Part shown: in pieces, positions 13,083 through 26,336 of the stretch | Layout: each line of letters opens with the position of its first letter | Position numbering within the stretch: the first letter of the stretch is position 1 | Assembly: GCA_021234155.1 (NCBI GenBank) | Contig: JAJEKV010000054.1 | Coordinates: 1,777,468 to 1,841,467, forward strand | DNA: 64,000 bases | Direction: 5' to 3' | Origin: Isoetes taiwanensis | Lineage: Eukaryota > Streptophyta > Lycopodiopsida > Isoetales > Isoetaceae | Notes under the pieces: model-generated | Database searches by the model: none | What the model saw: only the letters and a program-made list of their open reading frames with translations | What the model was told of the DNA's origin: nothing | Made by a program: the position numbers and the translations under genes

Positions 13083-14212
13083 CTAGGGAAAGCCATGGGT
13101 TCAGGGCCACAACTTAATAATCCCCAAGGGGTTTAACCATCCGAGCTTACACCCACAAATAAAGTTCAAATGCCCGAAGGGGTAACTTGATGTTAAATTC
13201 TCATGACCACCGCCGTTATGCGTTTACAGTATATTGATCACCATAGCCCACCTTTATTCTTTTGAAGTCCATTGTTATGAGCTCTCATTAACACAATAGG
13301 GAAAATTGCTTCACAAACTATTATAGGGATTGGGTGCCTTGTTATATAGCCATAGGTTCAAGGAAAATGTCTATCACATGGCTTGAAATTATGAGTAAAC
13401 CACCAAATCGGGTTAATTGGTCAAGCAAGTGAATTTACTCAAAAATATTATATTTATGACCTTTTATTGTTTCAATTCATATCTTTTTTTTATCGCAAGC
13501 ATAGGGTAAGGACCAAAGTTACATAAAATTGTCACAAGAATATTTTCCACAATGAGATCCTATTTGTACCACTTTTGTAGGCAAATTATTGCAACATAAG
13601 GTTGCTCCAAGCAAAGCCAACCACTACTGCCACCCAGTTCTGCTCGAGGACCTAGATCGATTTCAAAAAAACTTTTCAAGTTCAAGCAACGAGTGTAAAG
13701 TGGAGTCCAACAATTTCCATGGCCCATGATTAGCTGAACCATAGCCAATTAGAAATTTCTCAAGTGGCAGATCTTGACTAATCTCTCCCTGATGCAAAAT
13801 TATGTTGGATCTGGTGTCTGGACTAATCTAACTACTTGGCAATGAAATTGGCATGAGTGAATCTTCATCCAGGAAACCTCTAAATAGCTCCAAGAATCAC
13901 TGTAAAATAAAATTAGAAGATAGGCACCTAGGCAACTAACATAGTCACACATCATCTTCCCTCCTGTATGTTAGGCAAGCACATCTTTATCATGCCAAAA
14001 GCAACAAAAGGCACATCAAAAGACACAGCTCCATAGCAAATTCATTAAGAACAGAAATTTGACACTATAAGCCCCTTCAACCAGATTGAATGCTGAGGAA
14101 GGTAAGATGCATATAAAGGAATCAAGACTCTAAGCACCTGCAAAGAATCACAAGTTCTCTTCAGTAACAGAATGCTTATGGGAGATCTCAAATTGGATCA
14201 AAAGGCACTTAC

Positions 14213-14479
14213 CACACAAGCTGGTGCTAATGGCACAAAAGTCAACGCTTTCCAAAGTTCAAAATGTTGACTTTTCACAACCCACGATCGATTGGTAAAA
14301 GCAGCACATAGAATAAGCAAATTAACAAATGATGTTATCAAAACCCAAACTCTTAATATAATAGAACTCAGTCCAGAGGATATGCTATTTCCCCTTATAA
14401 AGAAAGGAGCAAAATAAACAAATGGGTAATCTAATACTAATCTACATGATAATTCATAGAACCTATCCAATTGAAACAA
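14213..14479 (-). CDS. Host exon, hydrophobic membrane-type protein, copy 1
   Basis: An 89-codon open exon between a TTTTCAG acceptor and a GTGTG|GTAAGTG donor on the minus strand. It encodes LFQLDRFYELSCRLVLDYPF, then hydrophobic stretches (VYFAPFFI and SIILRVWVLITSFVNLLILC), and ends FVPLAPACV, so one or two membrane helices are likely. A short intron (about 70 bp, ending TTTGCAG near 14138) leads to a next open stretch VLRVLIPLYASYLPQHSIW. A further exon-like piece on the same strand near 13640-13800 contains LPLEKFLIGYGSANHGPWK and EIDLGPR. I do not recognise the family. Confidence 0.5.
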
Positions 14480-16509
14480 CTGAAAACATTTTAATTAATA
14501 AAATGGGTCAACGGCAGGCATTAGGCAAGCCAACAACTTACATACTTGCCGTAGAATGAACAGAATATGGTAATTATCCAACTTGTTTTACAAAGGGCTT
14601 CTAAAAACTCCGAGTATGCAAAAGGTTTGATGTCATTAAACTTGATCGGAAAATAATGCTTTATGGCATCGAGTAATAACTTCACAAGTGAGCACAAGTC
14701 TTTGCATTTCAAGCAACAAAATACACAAAATCATTGTCCGGCTTTCTTCCTAGGCTATTCATTATTTTAAAATTACAAAAGTTGCCTTTCGCTCACGGTT
14801 ACTTCTAAGTCAAAAGATATGCTTTCCCCTTCTTCCAAAGATGAAAACCTTAAATGCAAATATATTCACGGATGAATCTGTAAAATATGATACTTCCTAG
14901 GCTATATATTGAAGCTACTTACGACCACCTTGGATTTGAAGAAGTGATCATCTTCAATATGTGGACACAACGAGGAAATTGGATAAATTTAAAATTTCAA
15001 AGCAATATGGGCATGGGAAGCCGATTGCAAACTTCACCTCATTCCACATAGTCTGCGCTACACATACAAATCAAACGTTATAGGACTCACCATTCTGTAT
15101 CATAACATAAAAATAAAAAAAGACATTATCTCACCCGTGTGTGCTGCTTCTAAGAGAGATTCAAATGTGTTAGGTTTATTGACAAACTACATAAGAAAGA
15201 ACACTACACATTGTTAATCCAAACAGATCAATAACACCGTCAACTACACATGCTCATCTCTTAAAACATGATATTCCGTCTACACTTTTAAAAATCACCT
15301 GGGACATTCGCCATTTCATAGACACAGCCATTCTTAAAAGGCAAGAGTTGTCTTCCTCAAATAATAGAGCAACTCCGTCTAGGGAAAGCCATGGGTTCAG
15401 GGCCACAACTTAATAATCCCCAAGGGGTTTAACCATCCGAGCTTACACCCACAAATAAAGTTCAAATGCCCGAAGGGGTAACTTGATGTTAAATTCTCAT
15501 GACCACCGCCGTTATGCGTTTACAGTATATTGATCACCATAGCCCACCTTTATTCTTTTGAAGTCCATTGTTATGAGCTCTCATTAACACAATAGGGAAA
15601 ATTGCTTCACAAACTATTATAGGGATTGGGTGCCTTGTTATATAGCCATAGGTTCAAGGAAAATGTCTATCACATGGCTTGAAATTATGAGTAAACCACC
15701 AAATCGGGTTAATTGGTCAAGCAAGTGAATTTACTCAAAAATATTATATTTATGACCTTTTATTGTTTCAATTCATATCTTTTTTTTATCGCAAGCATAG
15801 GGTAAGGACCAAAGTTACATAAAATTGTCACAAGAATATTTTCCACAATGAGATCCTATTTGTACCACTTTTGTAGGCAAATTATTGCAACATAAGGTTG
15901 CTCAAGCAAAGCCAACCACTATCGCCACCCGGTTCCGCTTTCGAGGACCTAGATCGATTTCAAAAAACTTTTCAAGTTCAAGCAACGAGTGTAAAGTGGA
16001 GTCCAACAATTTCCATGGCCCATGATTAGCTGAACCATAGCCAATTAGAAATTTCTCAAGTGGCAGATCTTGACTAATCTCTCCCCGATGCAAAAATTAT
16101 GTTGGATCCGTGTCCGGACTAATCTAACTACTTGGCAATGAAATTGGCATGAGTGAATCTTCATCCAGAAACCTCTAAATAGCTCCAAGAATCAACGTAA
16201 AATAAAATTAGAAGATAGGCACCTAGGCAACTAACATAGTCACACATCATCTTCCCTCCTCAGTATGTTAGGCAAGCACATCTTTATCATGCCAAAAGCA
16301 AAAAAGGCACATCAAAAGACACGGCTCCATAGCAAATTCATTAAGAACAGTAAATTTGACACTATAAGCCCTTCAACCAGATTGAATCTTTGAGGAAGGT
16401 AAGATGCATATAAAGGAATCAAGACTCTAAGCACCTGCAAAGAATCACAAGTTCTCTTCAGTAACAGAATGCTTATGGGAGATCTCAAATTGGATCAAAA
16501 GGCACTTAC

Positions 16510-16777
16510 CACACAAGCTGGTGCTAATGGCACAAAAGTCAACGCTTTCCAAAGTTCAAAATGTTGACTTTTCACAACCCACGATCGATTGGTAAAAGCA
16601 AAGACATAGAATAAGCAAATTAACAAATGATGTTATCAAAACCCAAACTCTTAATATAATAGAACTCAGTCCAGAGGATATGCTATTTCCCCTTATAAAG
16701 AAAGGAGCAAAATAAACAAATGGGTAATCTAATACTAATCTACATGATAATTCATAGAACCTATCCAATTGAAACAA
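16510..16777 (-). CDS. Host exon, hydrophobic membrane-type protein, copy 2
   Basis: The second copy of the same exon in the tandem duplication, with the same acceptor and donor. It is 268 bp against 267 bp in copy 1 because of a small difference at a CAG site near 16599, which would shift the frame. Given the error pattern seen across the duplication, this may be a sequencing error and not a mutation. The companion exon-like piece near 15920-16080 contains KLLDSTLHSLLELEKFFEID. Confidence 0.45.
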
Positions 16778-17681
16778 CTGAAAACATTTTAATTAATAAA
16801 ATGGGTCAACGGCAGGCATTAGGCAAGCCAACAACTTACATACTTGCCAGAGAATGAACAGAATATGGTAATTATCCAACCTGTTTACAAAGGGCTTCTA
16901 AAAACTCTCGAGTATGCAAAGCAGGTTTGATGTCATTAAACTTGATCGTAGAAAATAATGCTTTATGGCATCGATAATAACTTCACAAGTGAGCACAAGT
17001 CTTTGCATTCTGAAACAACAAAATACACAAAATCATTGTCTCGGCTTTCTTCCTAGGCTATTCATTATTTTAAAATTACAAAAGTTGCCTTGCTCTGGTT
17101 ACTTCTAAGTCAAAAAAGATATGCTTTCCTTCTTCCGAAAGATGAAAACCTTAAATGCAAATATATTCACGGATGAATCAGTAAAATATGATACTTCCTA
17201 GGCTATATATTGAAGCTACTTTACACCACCTTGGACTGAAAGAAGTGATCATCTTCAATATGTGGACACAACGAGGAAATTGGATAAATTTAAAATTTCA
17301 AAGCAATATGGGCATGGGAAGCCAAAGGCAAACTTCACCTCATTCCACATAGTGCGCTACACATACAAATCAAACGTTATAGGACTCACCATTCTCGTAT
17401 CATAACATAAAAATAAAAAAGACATTATCTCACCCGCAGGTGTCTTTGCTTCTAAGAGAGATTCAAATGTGTTAGGTTTATTGACAAACTACATAAGAAA
17501 GAACACTACACATTGTTAATCCAAAACGGATCAATAACACCGTCAACTACACATGCTCATCTCTTAAAACATGATATTCCGTCTACACTTTTAAAAATCA
17601 CCGGGACATTCGCCATTTCATAGACACAACCATTCTTAAAAGGCAAGAGTTGTCTTCCTCAAATAATAGAGCAACTCCGTC

Positions 17682-19050
17682 AGGAAGAAAATGCGCACGC
17701 GCCATCATACTTTTCAATTCTCAGAAACACTTAAAAACTAGAAAAACATAACCATATGGCAAATATCTTGGAACTTAATAAAGATTAGGTCTTGTAACCC
17801 CGGACATTTGATCCATCACTTTGCATATTCCAGCACAACATAAGCACCTCGGAATGCCTCAAATACATGTTACCATTCTGATTTTGTACCTTAAAAAAGG
17901 AGTTGCATTATATATTGCGAGTTGCTCATATGGCTTAGTCAATAATAATCTCCGACAAATTCCTTAAAGTTAACATAAAGTACGACCTTGAAGAAAAAAA
18001 CCTTCGATATATGTTGCTCCAAGAGGATGCAGCAGATAGAAGAGAGTAATAAAATTTAAAGAAAAATCTTGGAGTCCGGGGCTAATATATTTTCATATAC
18101 CTCACATTCGCAGCAAGATGTGCAGAAAAATATGAAAGTTATCTTTAAGCGGATTTGTATCTACGCAGACATAATCTCCACCAACCTTAAAACTGCCGAA
18201 AACCATTCAAACATCACAACTTCTGCTACAAACTTCGCCCGAAGATACCCGAAAAAATAACATGCCATTTGAGATCTGCATTCACGGATAGACAATCCGG
18301 TTGGATTTATAGGCCGACGAGTCCTCGCTCAAGAACCGCCCAAGGAGAAACCCAAGCCCTTGCCGCAAAAGGAGAATGAATAAGAACCATAAGCGAATTA
18401 TGCACGAGATAGGATTAAGATTATTTGATGGGCAAAAAGCGTTTGATTCGGCTCAAGGTAAATGGGATCCTCAACGGGATTTCGGCCATTATTTCATATT
18501 CTTCTTTTTGCGGTAGATGCCCTCAACCGCAGAATTCAAACCTCTCAATCCCGAGTTGCATGGCATTTATGTGTTTTATTCGCATTTCCTTTTGGCGCGG
18601 CTCCATTTGTAGATTTTTAAAGATCTAACCGCTATCTTTAATGCGGATTTTGCAAGAAGATCTAGCAAAACAAATTGAAGAACACAAATGTAAGAAGTTA
18701 AACCCGCATCAAATCGTTGTCCTCCCCTGTTGAACACAAAATGCAAGCTCCGCCATGGCGCCTTAGTAGAAATCGGTCTATAATAAGCGTGGAGCCCTAG
18801 ACAAAGAACCTCGATTTGAGCGCATGTGAAAAAAAAAAAAAGAAATAATTGCCTCTCGCTTTTTGGGAAAAGCTTATCACGCCCCATGCCTTCCACCTTG
18901 GCACAAACCCGAATAGGAACATAACGATCCAGGGATGAGAGTCGGCTGAAAAATGCTCTTGAACCTCGCATGTACTGGGTAAACCGATCACCCAAACTTG
19001 CAAGAGGGTCAGGCTATGCCATGGTGTTACAAAGAAGGGGGGGAACTAAA
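17682..19050 (-). other. Probable 5' part of the minus-strand host gene
   Basis: Upstream of the duplicated exons in the minus direction. An open frame of 139 codons (18576-18995) and a second frame with MEPRQKEMRIKHINAMQLGI near 18590 overlap. Neither is recognisable, and no single frame runs through. The change to more C/G-containing sequence near 18270-18500 and 18880-19020 fits exons or a leader. I cannot assign a product or fix exon boundaries. Confidence 0.25.
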
Positions 19051-19465
19051 AACTTGCCGCCATCGTCTAGATTGCCACGTCAGCAATTTCATAAATAAAA
19101 ATAATTTAATGTAAAAGCAAAACATATGTGGTGGCGTCACCTCATAAGGTGACATTTAATCTCTTATAAATTTTTATAAATAAATGCGGTGCCACCTCAC
19201 CTCTATATTAAATGCAATGCAATTTCTTTGCACCTTCCTTAAGCTTAAATCAAAGGCCAGGATTTAACTTCCCCATATCCAACGGTCAAGGCATGTGGTG
19301 CATGCATGCCCCCATGCATGCCCATGCATGCCCCCATCAGATCAGAAGGCCACAATTGTGCCACCTGTTTTTCTCAAGGGTGAACGGCCGAGATTAACAC
19401 CTATATTTAACATGTTCATGATGCCCCAGCATGTGATATACCTGTATATATATTAGTGATATATA
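19051..19465. other. Non-coding segment, fragment of a short element
   Basis: Shares 'ggtgccacctcacctc' and 'caacggtcaagg'-type stretches with 7640-7760. A run of CATGC repeats lies at 19295-19335. It ends at an A/T-rich boundary with S2. No gene is seen. Confidence 0.4.
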
Positions 19466-20152
19466 AAAAAACTTGGCTTTAGCCTTATCCACAAGACTAA
19501 GCCATTCCAGACCATGGGTCCTGGAACTTATCAGTCCCTAGACATAGTCTAGGGGAGCCTTGGAAGTCCTTTTACTAAACATTAAATGTCATTTGTTCAG
19601 TTTCATTATTGGCCAAAAAACACCACCTTATTTCCTTATTTCCTTATTTGTTCAGTTTCCTTATTTCTTTTTCTTTTTTATTGACATTCTTAGACATCCT
19701 ATCTTAATTGAACCAGACCAATTTCGGCCTCCTATTCTAACTGCATGCATGCCAATTAATTACTTGATGCATTCCTTGCATTTATCTTTCTGCCTAGTTT
19801 AATATACGACCTCTACTATCAGGTCAGAACGGTCATTCTTATAGCCTAGTTTCCATAACATGATGCACAAAAACTTACAGTATATGTTTCATCTGCTCCC
19901 TGATGCTAGAGGGATCTCATCCAATTACTAAGACATATGGAGCATATGCTATCCAAGTTGTATTTAGAACATAACATGTAATGGTAAAGATACCTCAGTT
20001 TTTGTAAAGTTTAACATAACAACGTCATTTAAGCTTGCTAGAAGTGTTGTTCGGTCCATTTTTTCTGGAGACATCGTGTTCCCAAGTTGCTTTTTCTTCC
20101 ATAACATCCAAGAACATCAAACAAAATTCGATGAATCTGGAGATGCAGAACC

Positions 20153-20252
20153 GGTTACCTGCAGCCAACCAGTCCAACATTAGCACATGACATGGTAAAG
20201 AGGAAAGGGCTGTCAGGTAAGCTAGAGTTCGGCATGGCTTATCGCCCTTCAC
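20153..20252 (-). ncRNA. Conserved pLTR hairpin module, copy S2
   Basis: In element sense: GGTGAAGGGCGATAAGCC, a spacer, AGCTTACCTG, 49 nt, CTGCAGGTAACC. The TTACCTG/CAGGTAA arms pair; the flanking GCTT and AACC leave one C-C mismatch. Order and spacing equal those in the other pLTR copies. Confidence 0.55.
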
Positions 20253-21022
20253 CAGATTTTTTACTTCCAAAAAACTTTCTGAATTCTAATAAAAAGGTCA
20301 TCAATAATCAAAGAACCATATTATATTCCTGCCCTGACAGCCGAGCATGTCATGCATGCCTTTTACCATTAGCTGCCTATTGTACTGTTTAGTATGTTTC
20401 ATTTTTAAAAAAAACCAGCCACCAATTATCCTCCCAGCTTTGACAGATCAACCTGTCATGTTTACCAGCCATGGCTAAGTTGGGGATCCACTTCCCTGTT
20501 TCAAAATCAGTCATCAATTAACAAAGAATCACTTCATATTGCTGCCTTAACAGATCAGCATGTCATGCACGCCTTTTAACCTTAACAACCTGTTGTAATC
20601 TTTACTGACTATGGTTTACAATGTTTCAGCTATAAAACAGTTACCATTATCCTTCATCAGAGTTTTTACTTTTAATTTAGTAACAGTCACCAGAAATCCA
20701 GAAGCCCTATATACAAATGCCTTGCCAGTTGAGCATGTCCTGCATGCCTTTTGACAATATCAATCTGCTGTCATGCTTACCAAAAATAGCTTAGTATTTT
20801 TCAGTTCTAAGACGTTTACCAATTATTGCAGACCCATATTACATTCATGCCTTGCCAGATCAGTCCGTCATAATTGCAAACATGTTTTAATTGAGGATCC
20901 ATGTTCCTGGTTTTAATCCCGTCCTAACTTATCTAAGAACCACATTATATTCCGCGTTTTAGCAGTTAACACATCAGGCTTGCTATTTAACTTCTAGAAA
21001 TCAATTGTAATATTTACAAAAC

Positions 21023-21409
21023 CTGATTTAGTTGAGGCTCGAAATCCATTTCGTCTCCACTGGAGTTCGCCATTTGCTGTGTTTCGTATTGCTCCTCAGC
21101 CTTATTAACACTAGACTGAATCTGCTCCTCTTCACAGACCTCTTCTTGTGACAGATACTTGCTGATCTCGCCTTCTTTGTTAGTTGTGGCATTTTTACGC
21201 AAGCCTATACTTCTCCACAATGCCAAGTAAAAACTGTTTGCTTTGGGTTGTGCAACATTTTCCCCTTCCCTTTTGCATAGAGCATTCAGATCAATGCCTG
21301 CTCCACGAATGAGACTGAGCATTTCCAGCCTTGTTAGCTTGTTCTTCCCATAAGGGATGCAAGAACCATGGCGCTTATGCAAAGTAAACTTCTTCTTTGA
21401 ATGACCCAT
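21023..21409 (-). CDS. Element exon 1, SAP-like small protein, copy S2
   Basis: About 129 codons to a CAG|GTTTTG donor. Conserved core: LTRLEMLSLIRGAGIDLNAL, an AQP-containing linker, a second helix-like segment and an acidic Glu/Gln-rich tail ending EPQLNQ. The core (T(R/K)xxxLxLIxxAGIDL...CKRE.E..AQP) aligns with the plus-strand copies (RAYLLNLIKSAGIDLAPICK), so this is the same protein family in a diverged subfamily. The N-terminal start is uncertain. Confidence 0.6.
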
Positions 21410-22589
21410 TGTTGCTTATCCGCCATTGCTTTGTTCTATCCATACAGGATGTTAGGCGGCCCTTATTCGCATGATTCTCCTCTGCTAACTTAGCCTACTG
21501 CTATTTTTACTAACAAGGGAATGCTTCAATCCAAACCTGCGTTTTCTTTGTGGTGTTATCGCTAGCTGCAGATGTCGCCTGCTAACCTTGGCTGCCTTAC
21601 CACTTCTTTGCATGATGCACTCGGCATCAATACGTACTTGCCAGCCTTCATCGCCATGATCAGATTTGGGGAGATTCGCATCCGGGTTTGCAAACCCTAG
21701 TATGGTTTCTGCTACAGTGTTTCCGTTATTCAACTTAGTATTTTCCTTAATTACATTACGTTTTTACTTAAAAGTAATCCAAATGTTGACAACTTATTTC
21801 CTTCTTACCATTTGGTCTTACCATTTAGTCGTCATTACCTAAACCACTCAAAATTCTTATTCCCTAGGATGTGTGAACCCTATGAAGGAATATGCCATGG
21901 TATCCAACGATTTTTATTTTTCTTTGCCTCCTATATAATCAGTACCATTGGTTAGTATTACCTAATGTCCCTTCTGCCCTGGGTGGTTTATTCCTTATTA
22001 TGCAGATCGTCCCCCTTTATGGGCTGCCATATTATTTGTTATCCGCACCCTGGTGCATCATGTTGTTGCCTTCCTCAGATGTATCAAATACTCTTTTAGT
22101 TCTTTCAGTTCTTTCATTTGTTCGCCATTATGTCTTTGCCCTCATCTTTGCGAGTAAATTAATTTAAAATAATATCCTAAGAAATACTATGTGATCAAAT
22201 TACACATGGTTTTATGACCATGTATGCCATCATACCATCATAGTTCCATGTTCCTAAAAAATTCCTTTTTCTTTACCACGAGGTGAACTTGGTTCATTTC
22301 ATAATCCAACTTCCGATTTCACAATGTCATTGATTTGAGGTGATGCAACCTGTCAAACTTGCTTTTTATTTTTCGTCCATCAACCCAGGTCAAATATGCA
22401 CTAACACGGAAGCATGGTTTGCTTAGTAGATTTGACCTTGCCATTTTAAGCTTGTTCACCAATTGTGCAACATATTGTGCAACATATTGCCATGTCTTAG
22501 TAAAACAAATTGAACCAAGTATGTCTTAGTGACAAAACCGATCATAATGAACCATATATTTATATATTGGATAAAATATATATATATTA

Positions 22590-22718
<129 letters not shown>

Positions 22719-23605
22719 AGAAATTTAATGCGTCCTATGGTGCATGTTCGAGTTTTAGCATGTTCCTATGCTGCAAGTTCTTGTCGTGCCCTACATTCTG
22801 AAAGAATGTCTTGAGAATACTCTAAATTCATAGATTCTCTAAGATTCTACTAAGGTTCTCTTGGAGGTTTCGTGGAGATTCCTCTAAATTTTATAAGATT
22901 CCCTCTAGATTCCATTAGATTTCCGTAGATTCTTCAAGATTCTATGATGATTCCCTTAGATTCTCTTAGATCCCTATAGATTTTATGAGATTGCCTTAGG
23001 TTTCCTTACATTATATGAGATTCAAAGAGATTCTATAAAGATTCCCCTAGATACTCTAAGATTTCATCAACATTTTTTTAGATTGCCTTAGATTTTATGA
23101 AGATTCCCTTAGATCCCCTAAATTTTAAGAGATTCCCTTAGGCTTGTAAATATTTTTCTAGATTCTCTCACATTTTATGAGATTTTCTTAGATTCCGTTA
23201 GATTCTCCTAGATTCCTTTATATTCTAGAACTTTTTAGAACATTCTAAGACTTTCTGGAACATTCTAAGACTTTCTAGAACATTCTGAGACTTTCAAAAT
23301 ATCCTAGAACTTTCTGGAAGTATTTCCCTAGATTCTCTTACCTTCCCATGGATTCCTACATTCTCGAACATTCTAGAACCTATTAGAACAATTTGAAACT
23401 TTCTGGAAGAATTTTCATAGATTCCCCCAGATTCTCTTATGTTTTAGGATTTTCTAGAATATTTTGGAACTTTCTAGAAGATTCTAGAACTTTCTAGAGC
23501 CAGAACATTCTAGAACTCTTACGGACTAGTTAGAATGTTATACTCCATTTTATCTTAATCATCGTTACCCTTAAGTATATTTGAAACATAAATTATTCAT
23601 AGAAT

Positions 23606-23680
23606 TAATGCTTGGTCTAGTGGTTAGAATGGAAATTTGGGGGCCAATGACCGTGGTTCAAATCCCCCACACAACATAAA
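23606..23680 (+). mobile_element. tRNA-derived SINE head (or tRNA relic)
   Basis: An A-box-like TGGTCTAGTGG (23613-23623) and a B-box-like GGTTCAAATCC (23655-23665) lie at tRNA-like spacing. Acceptor and anticodon stems do not fold well and no CCA-side pairing is evident. It is therefore better read as the pol III promoter head of a SINE or a tRNA relic than as a working tRNA. The same unit occurs in the other arm. Confidence 0.6.
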
Positions 23681-23689
23681 CATTTTAAA

Positions 23690-24060
23690 AGCCTTTCCTT
23701 AAAGGATGAGCATTCAACGTGGGCCGTAGGATCTTGGACCCGATCAAGGGCCGAGATCGTGCCATGTGGCAAAAATCTAAAGCAACATGAGCCGTAGGAT
23801 CCTAGATCGACGATCAAGATCAAGAACAACCTGGACCGTAGGATCGATTACATATAATTCCCAAAGCCATGTGCACCGTAGGATGTGTCCCAAAGCAACG
23901 TGAGCCGTAGGATCTCGGACCGACGATCAGGATCAAATCAACCTGGACCGTAGGATCGCTTACATATAGTCTATACACAAACTCCCAAGCCATCTGGGCC
24001 GTAGGATACGTCCCAAAGCCACGTGAGTCGTAGGATCTCGGATCAACGGTCGGATTTAGG
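23690..24060. repeat. GCCGTAGGATC-motif repeat stretch
   Basis: At least seven copies of (G/A)(C/T)CGTAGGAT(C/A) spaced about 30-75 bp, often followed by TCGGAC(C)GACGATC. Wordings of this kind are common in plant intergenic non-autonomous elements. No coding content; the antisense open frames are repeat translated by chance. Confidence 0.7.
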
Positions 24061-24099
24061 AGGACAAACATAAGAACATATATATATCAGATATATATA

Positions 24100-24790
24100 T
24101 AAGCTAAATCCTACCTCCAACCGGAAGGCAGTGAAATACCTGCTGAGTATAGGGACAGGAGGACCCCCATACTCATAGGGATCCCCCTGCCAACTGTCCT
24201 AAAACTAATTAATAAAGCCTAGAAGCCAGTACTGCATATTTGTGGCATAAGTGCTTTTCAGTGATATGCCCGAGGGCTTGCTTTGTTTGGCCATAGGCCG
24301 TACTTTGGTAGTATAATCATACTCAGATTGCACACTTATTTTTGCATATGTTTTTTTTCCAAAAAGAAATTGTTTCTACGAGTAGACCTTACCTAGAATA
24401 TGCCTGTCCCCAACGATCGTTCTTTTCTGCAATACTTTATTAGGCCTTTTTTTCTTAAAGTGAGATAGATGGCGGATGTCATCCACATCATTGTTAAATG
24501 TGCAATTTGGACTGCTTTCCTCATTTCAGCATCATCATGATATCCTTTTGAGATAGGAGCAGCCAATTATTGGCTAGCCATATCCATCCAATTGTTGAGT
24601 GTTACGTCCGTGACACCTTGCTAATGATGTACATCAAACAGTTAGTTCTGAATTAGTTAAATATCATCTGATACACAATGTAAACAATACAAATATAAAG
24701 AATTACTTGGATCATATCCTTCTTAACCTTTTATTCTTGTTGGACTACCAAGGCCCATGCCAGTTATACTGGCATCCTGAAATCACAGAA
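24100..24790 (-). mobile_element. 3' terminal fragment of a Penelope-like element
   Basis: In minus sense, a hairpin GGGGGATCCCTATGAGTATG plus GGGGGTCC (24161-24187) is followed by CTGCCTTCCGGTTGGAGGTAGG-like sequence (24110-24131) and then TA-rich DNA. This is the order seen after the RT of element A at 44689-44780. The rest, up to S3, has no recognisable coding sequence. It is most likely the downstream tail of an element whose RT part is lost; S3 would be its upstream terminal repeat. Confidence 0.55.
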
Positions 24791-25479
24791 TATATAAACT
24801 TGGCTTTAGCCTTATCCACAAGACTAAGCCATTCCAGACCATGGGTCCTGGAACTTATCAGTCCCTAGACATAGTCTAGGGGAGCCTTGGAAGTCCTTTT
24901 ACTAAACATTAAATGTCATTTGTTCAGTTTCATTATTGGCCAAAAAACACCACCTTATTTCCTTATTTCCTTATTTGTTCAGTTTCCTTATTTCTTTTTC
25001 TTTTTTATTGACATTCTTAGACATCCTATCTTAATTGAACCAGACCAATTTCGGCCTCCTATTCTAACTGCATGCATGCCAATTAATTACTTGATGCATT
25101 CCTTGCATTTATCTTTCTGCCTAGTTTAATATACGACCTCTACTATCAGGTCAGAACGGTCATTCTTATAGCCTAGTTTCCATAACATGATGCACAAAAA
25201 CTTACAGTATATGTTTCATCTGCTCCCTGATGCTAGAGGGATCTCATCCAATTACTAAGACATATGGAGCATATGCTATCCAAGTTGTATTTAGAACATA
25301 GCATGTAATGGTAAAGATACCTCAGTTTTTGTAAAGTTTAACATAACAACGTCATTTAAGCTTGCTAGAAGTGTTGTTCGGTCCATTTTTTCTGGAGACA
25401 TCGTGTTCCCAAGTTGCTTTTTCTTCCATAACATCCAAGAACATCAAACAAAATTCGATGAATCTGGAGATGCAGAACC

Positions 25480-25579
25480 GGTTACCTGCAGCCAACCAGT
25501 CCAACATTAGCACATGACATGGTAAAGAGGAAAGGGCTGTCAGGTAAGCTAGAGTTCGGCATGGCTTATCGCCCTTCAC
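25480..25579 (-). ncRNA. Conserved pLTR hairpin module, copy S3
   Basis: Identical to the S2 module: GGTGAAGGGCGATAAGCC, AGCTTACCTG, 49 nt, CTGCAGGTAACC in element sense. Confidence 0.55.
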
Positions 25580-26336
25580 CAGATTTTTTACTTCCAAAAA
25601 ACTTTCTGAATTCTAATAAAAAGGTCATCAATAATCAAAGAACCATATTATATTTCTGCCCTGACAGCCGAGCATGTCATGCATGTGCCTATTGTACTGT
25701 TTAGTATGTTTCATTTTTTAAAAAAAAAACCAGCCACCAATTATCCTCCCAGCTTTGACAGATCAACCTGTCATGTTTACCAGCCATGGCTAAGTTGGGG
25801 ATCCACTTCCCTGTTTCAAAATCAGTCATCAATTAACAAAGAACCACTTCATATTGCTGCCTTAACAGATCAGCATGTCATGCACGCCTTTTAACCTTAA
25901 CAACCTGTTGTAATCTTTACTGACTATGGTTTACAATGTTTCAGCTATAAAACAGTTACCATTATCCTTCATCAGAGTTTTTACTTTTAATTTAGTAACA
26001 GTCACCAGAAATCCAGAAGCCCTATATACAAATGCCTTGCCAGTTGAGCATGTCCTGCATGCCTTTTGACAATATCAATCTGCTGTCATGCTTACCAAAA
26101 ATAGCTTAGTATTTTTCAGTTCTAAGACGTTTACCAATTATTGCAGACCCATATTACATTCATGCCTTGCCAGATCAGTCCGTCATGTTTGCAAACATGT
26201 TTTAATTGAGGATCCATGTTCCTGGTTTTAATCCCGTCCTAACTTATCTAAGAACCACATTATATTCACGTTTTAACAGATTAACACATCTGCTTGCTAT
26301 TTAACTTCTAGAAATCAATTGTAATATTTACAAAAC

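Larger units (their letters stand above)
13083..17681. repeat. 2.3-kb tandem duplication, two copies
   Basis: Copy 1 runs 13083-15378 and copy 2 15379-17681, both starting TAGGGAAAGCCATGGGTTC and ending AGAGCAACTCCGTC. The period is about 2,296 bp. The copies are nearly identical; many of the differences are short changes at CAG, CTG, CCTGG or CCG sites. The unit contains exon-like sequence read on the minus strand, so this is a partial tandem duplication within a gene or gene fragment. Confidence 0.93.

Noticed and set aside
19560-19802. 80- and 81-codon frames repeated in S2 and S3 (for example 19560-19802 and 24887-25129)
   Set aside because: They are identical only because S2 and S3 are near-identical repeats. 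They lie in the intron-like part of the terminal repeat and are not conserved in the other copies.
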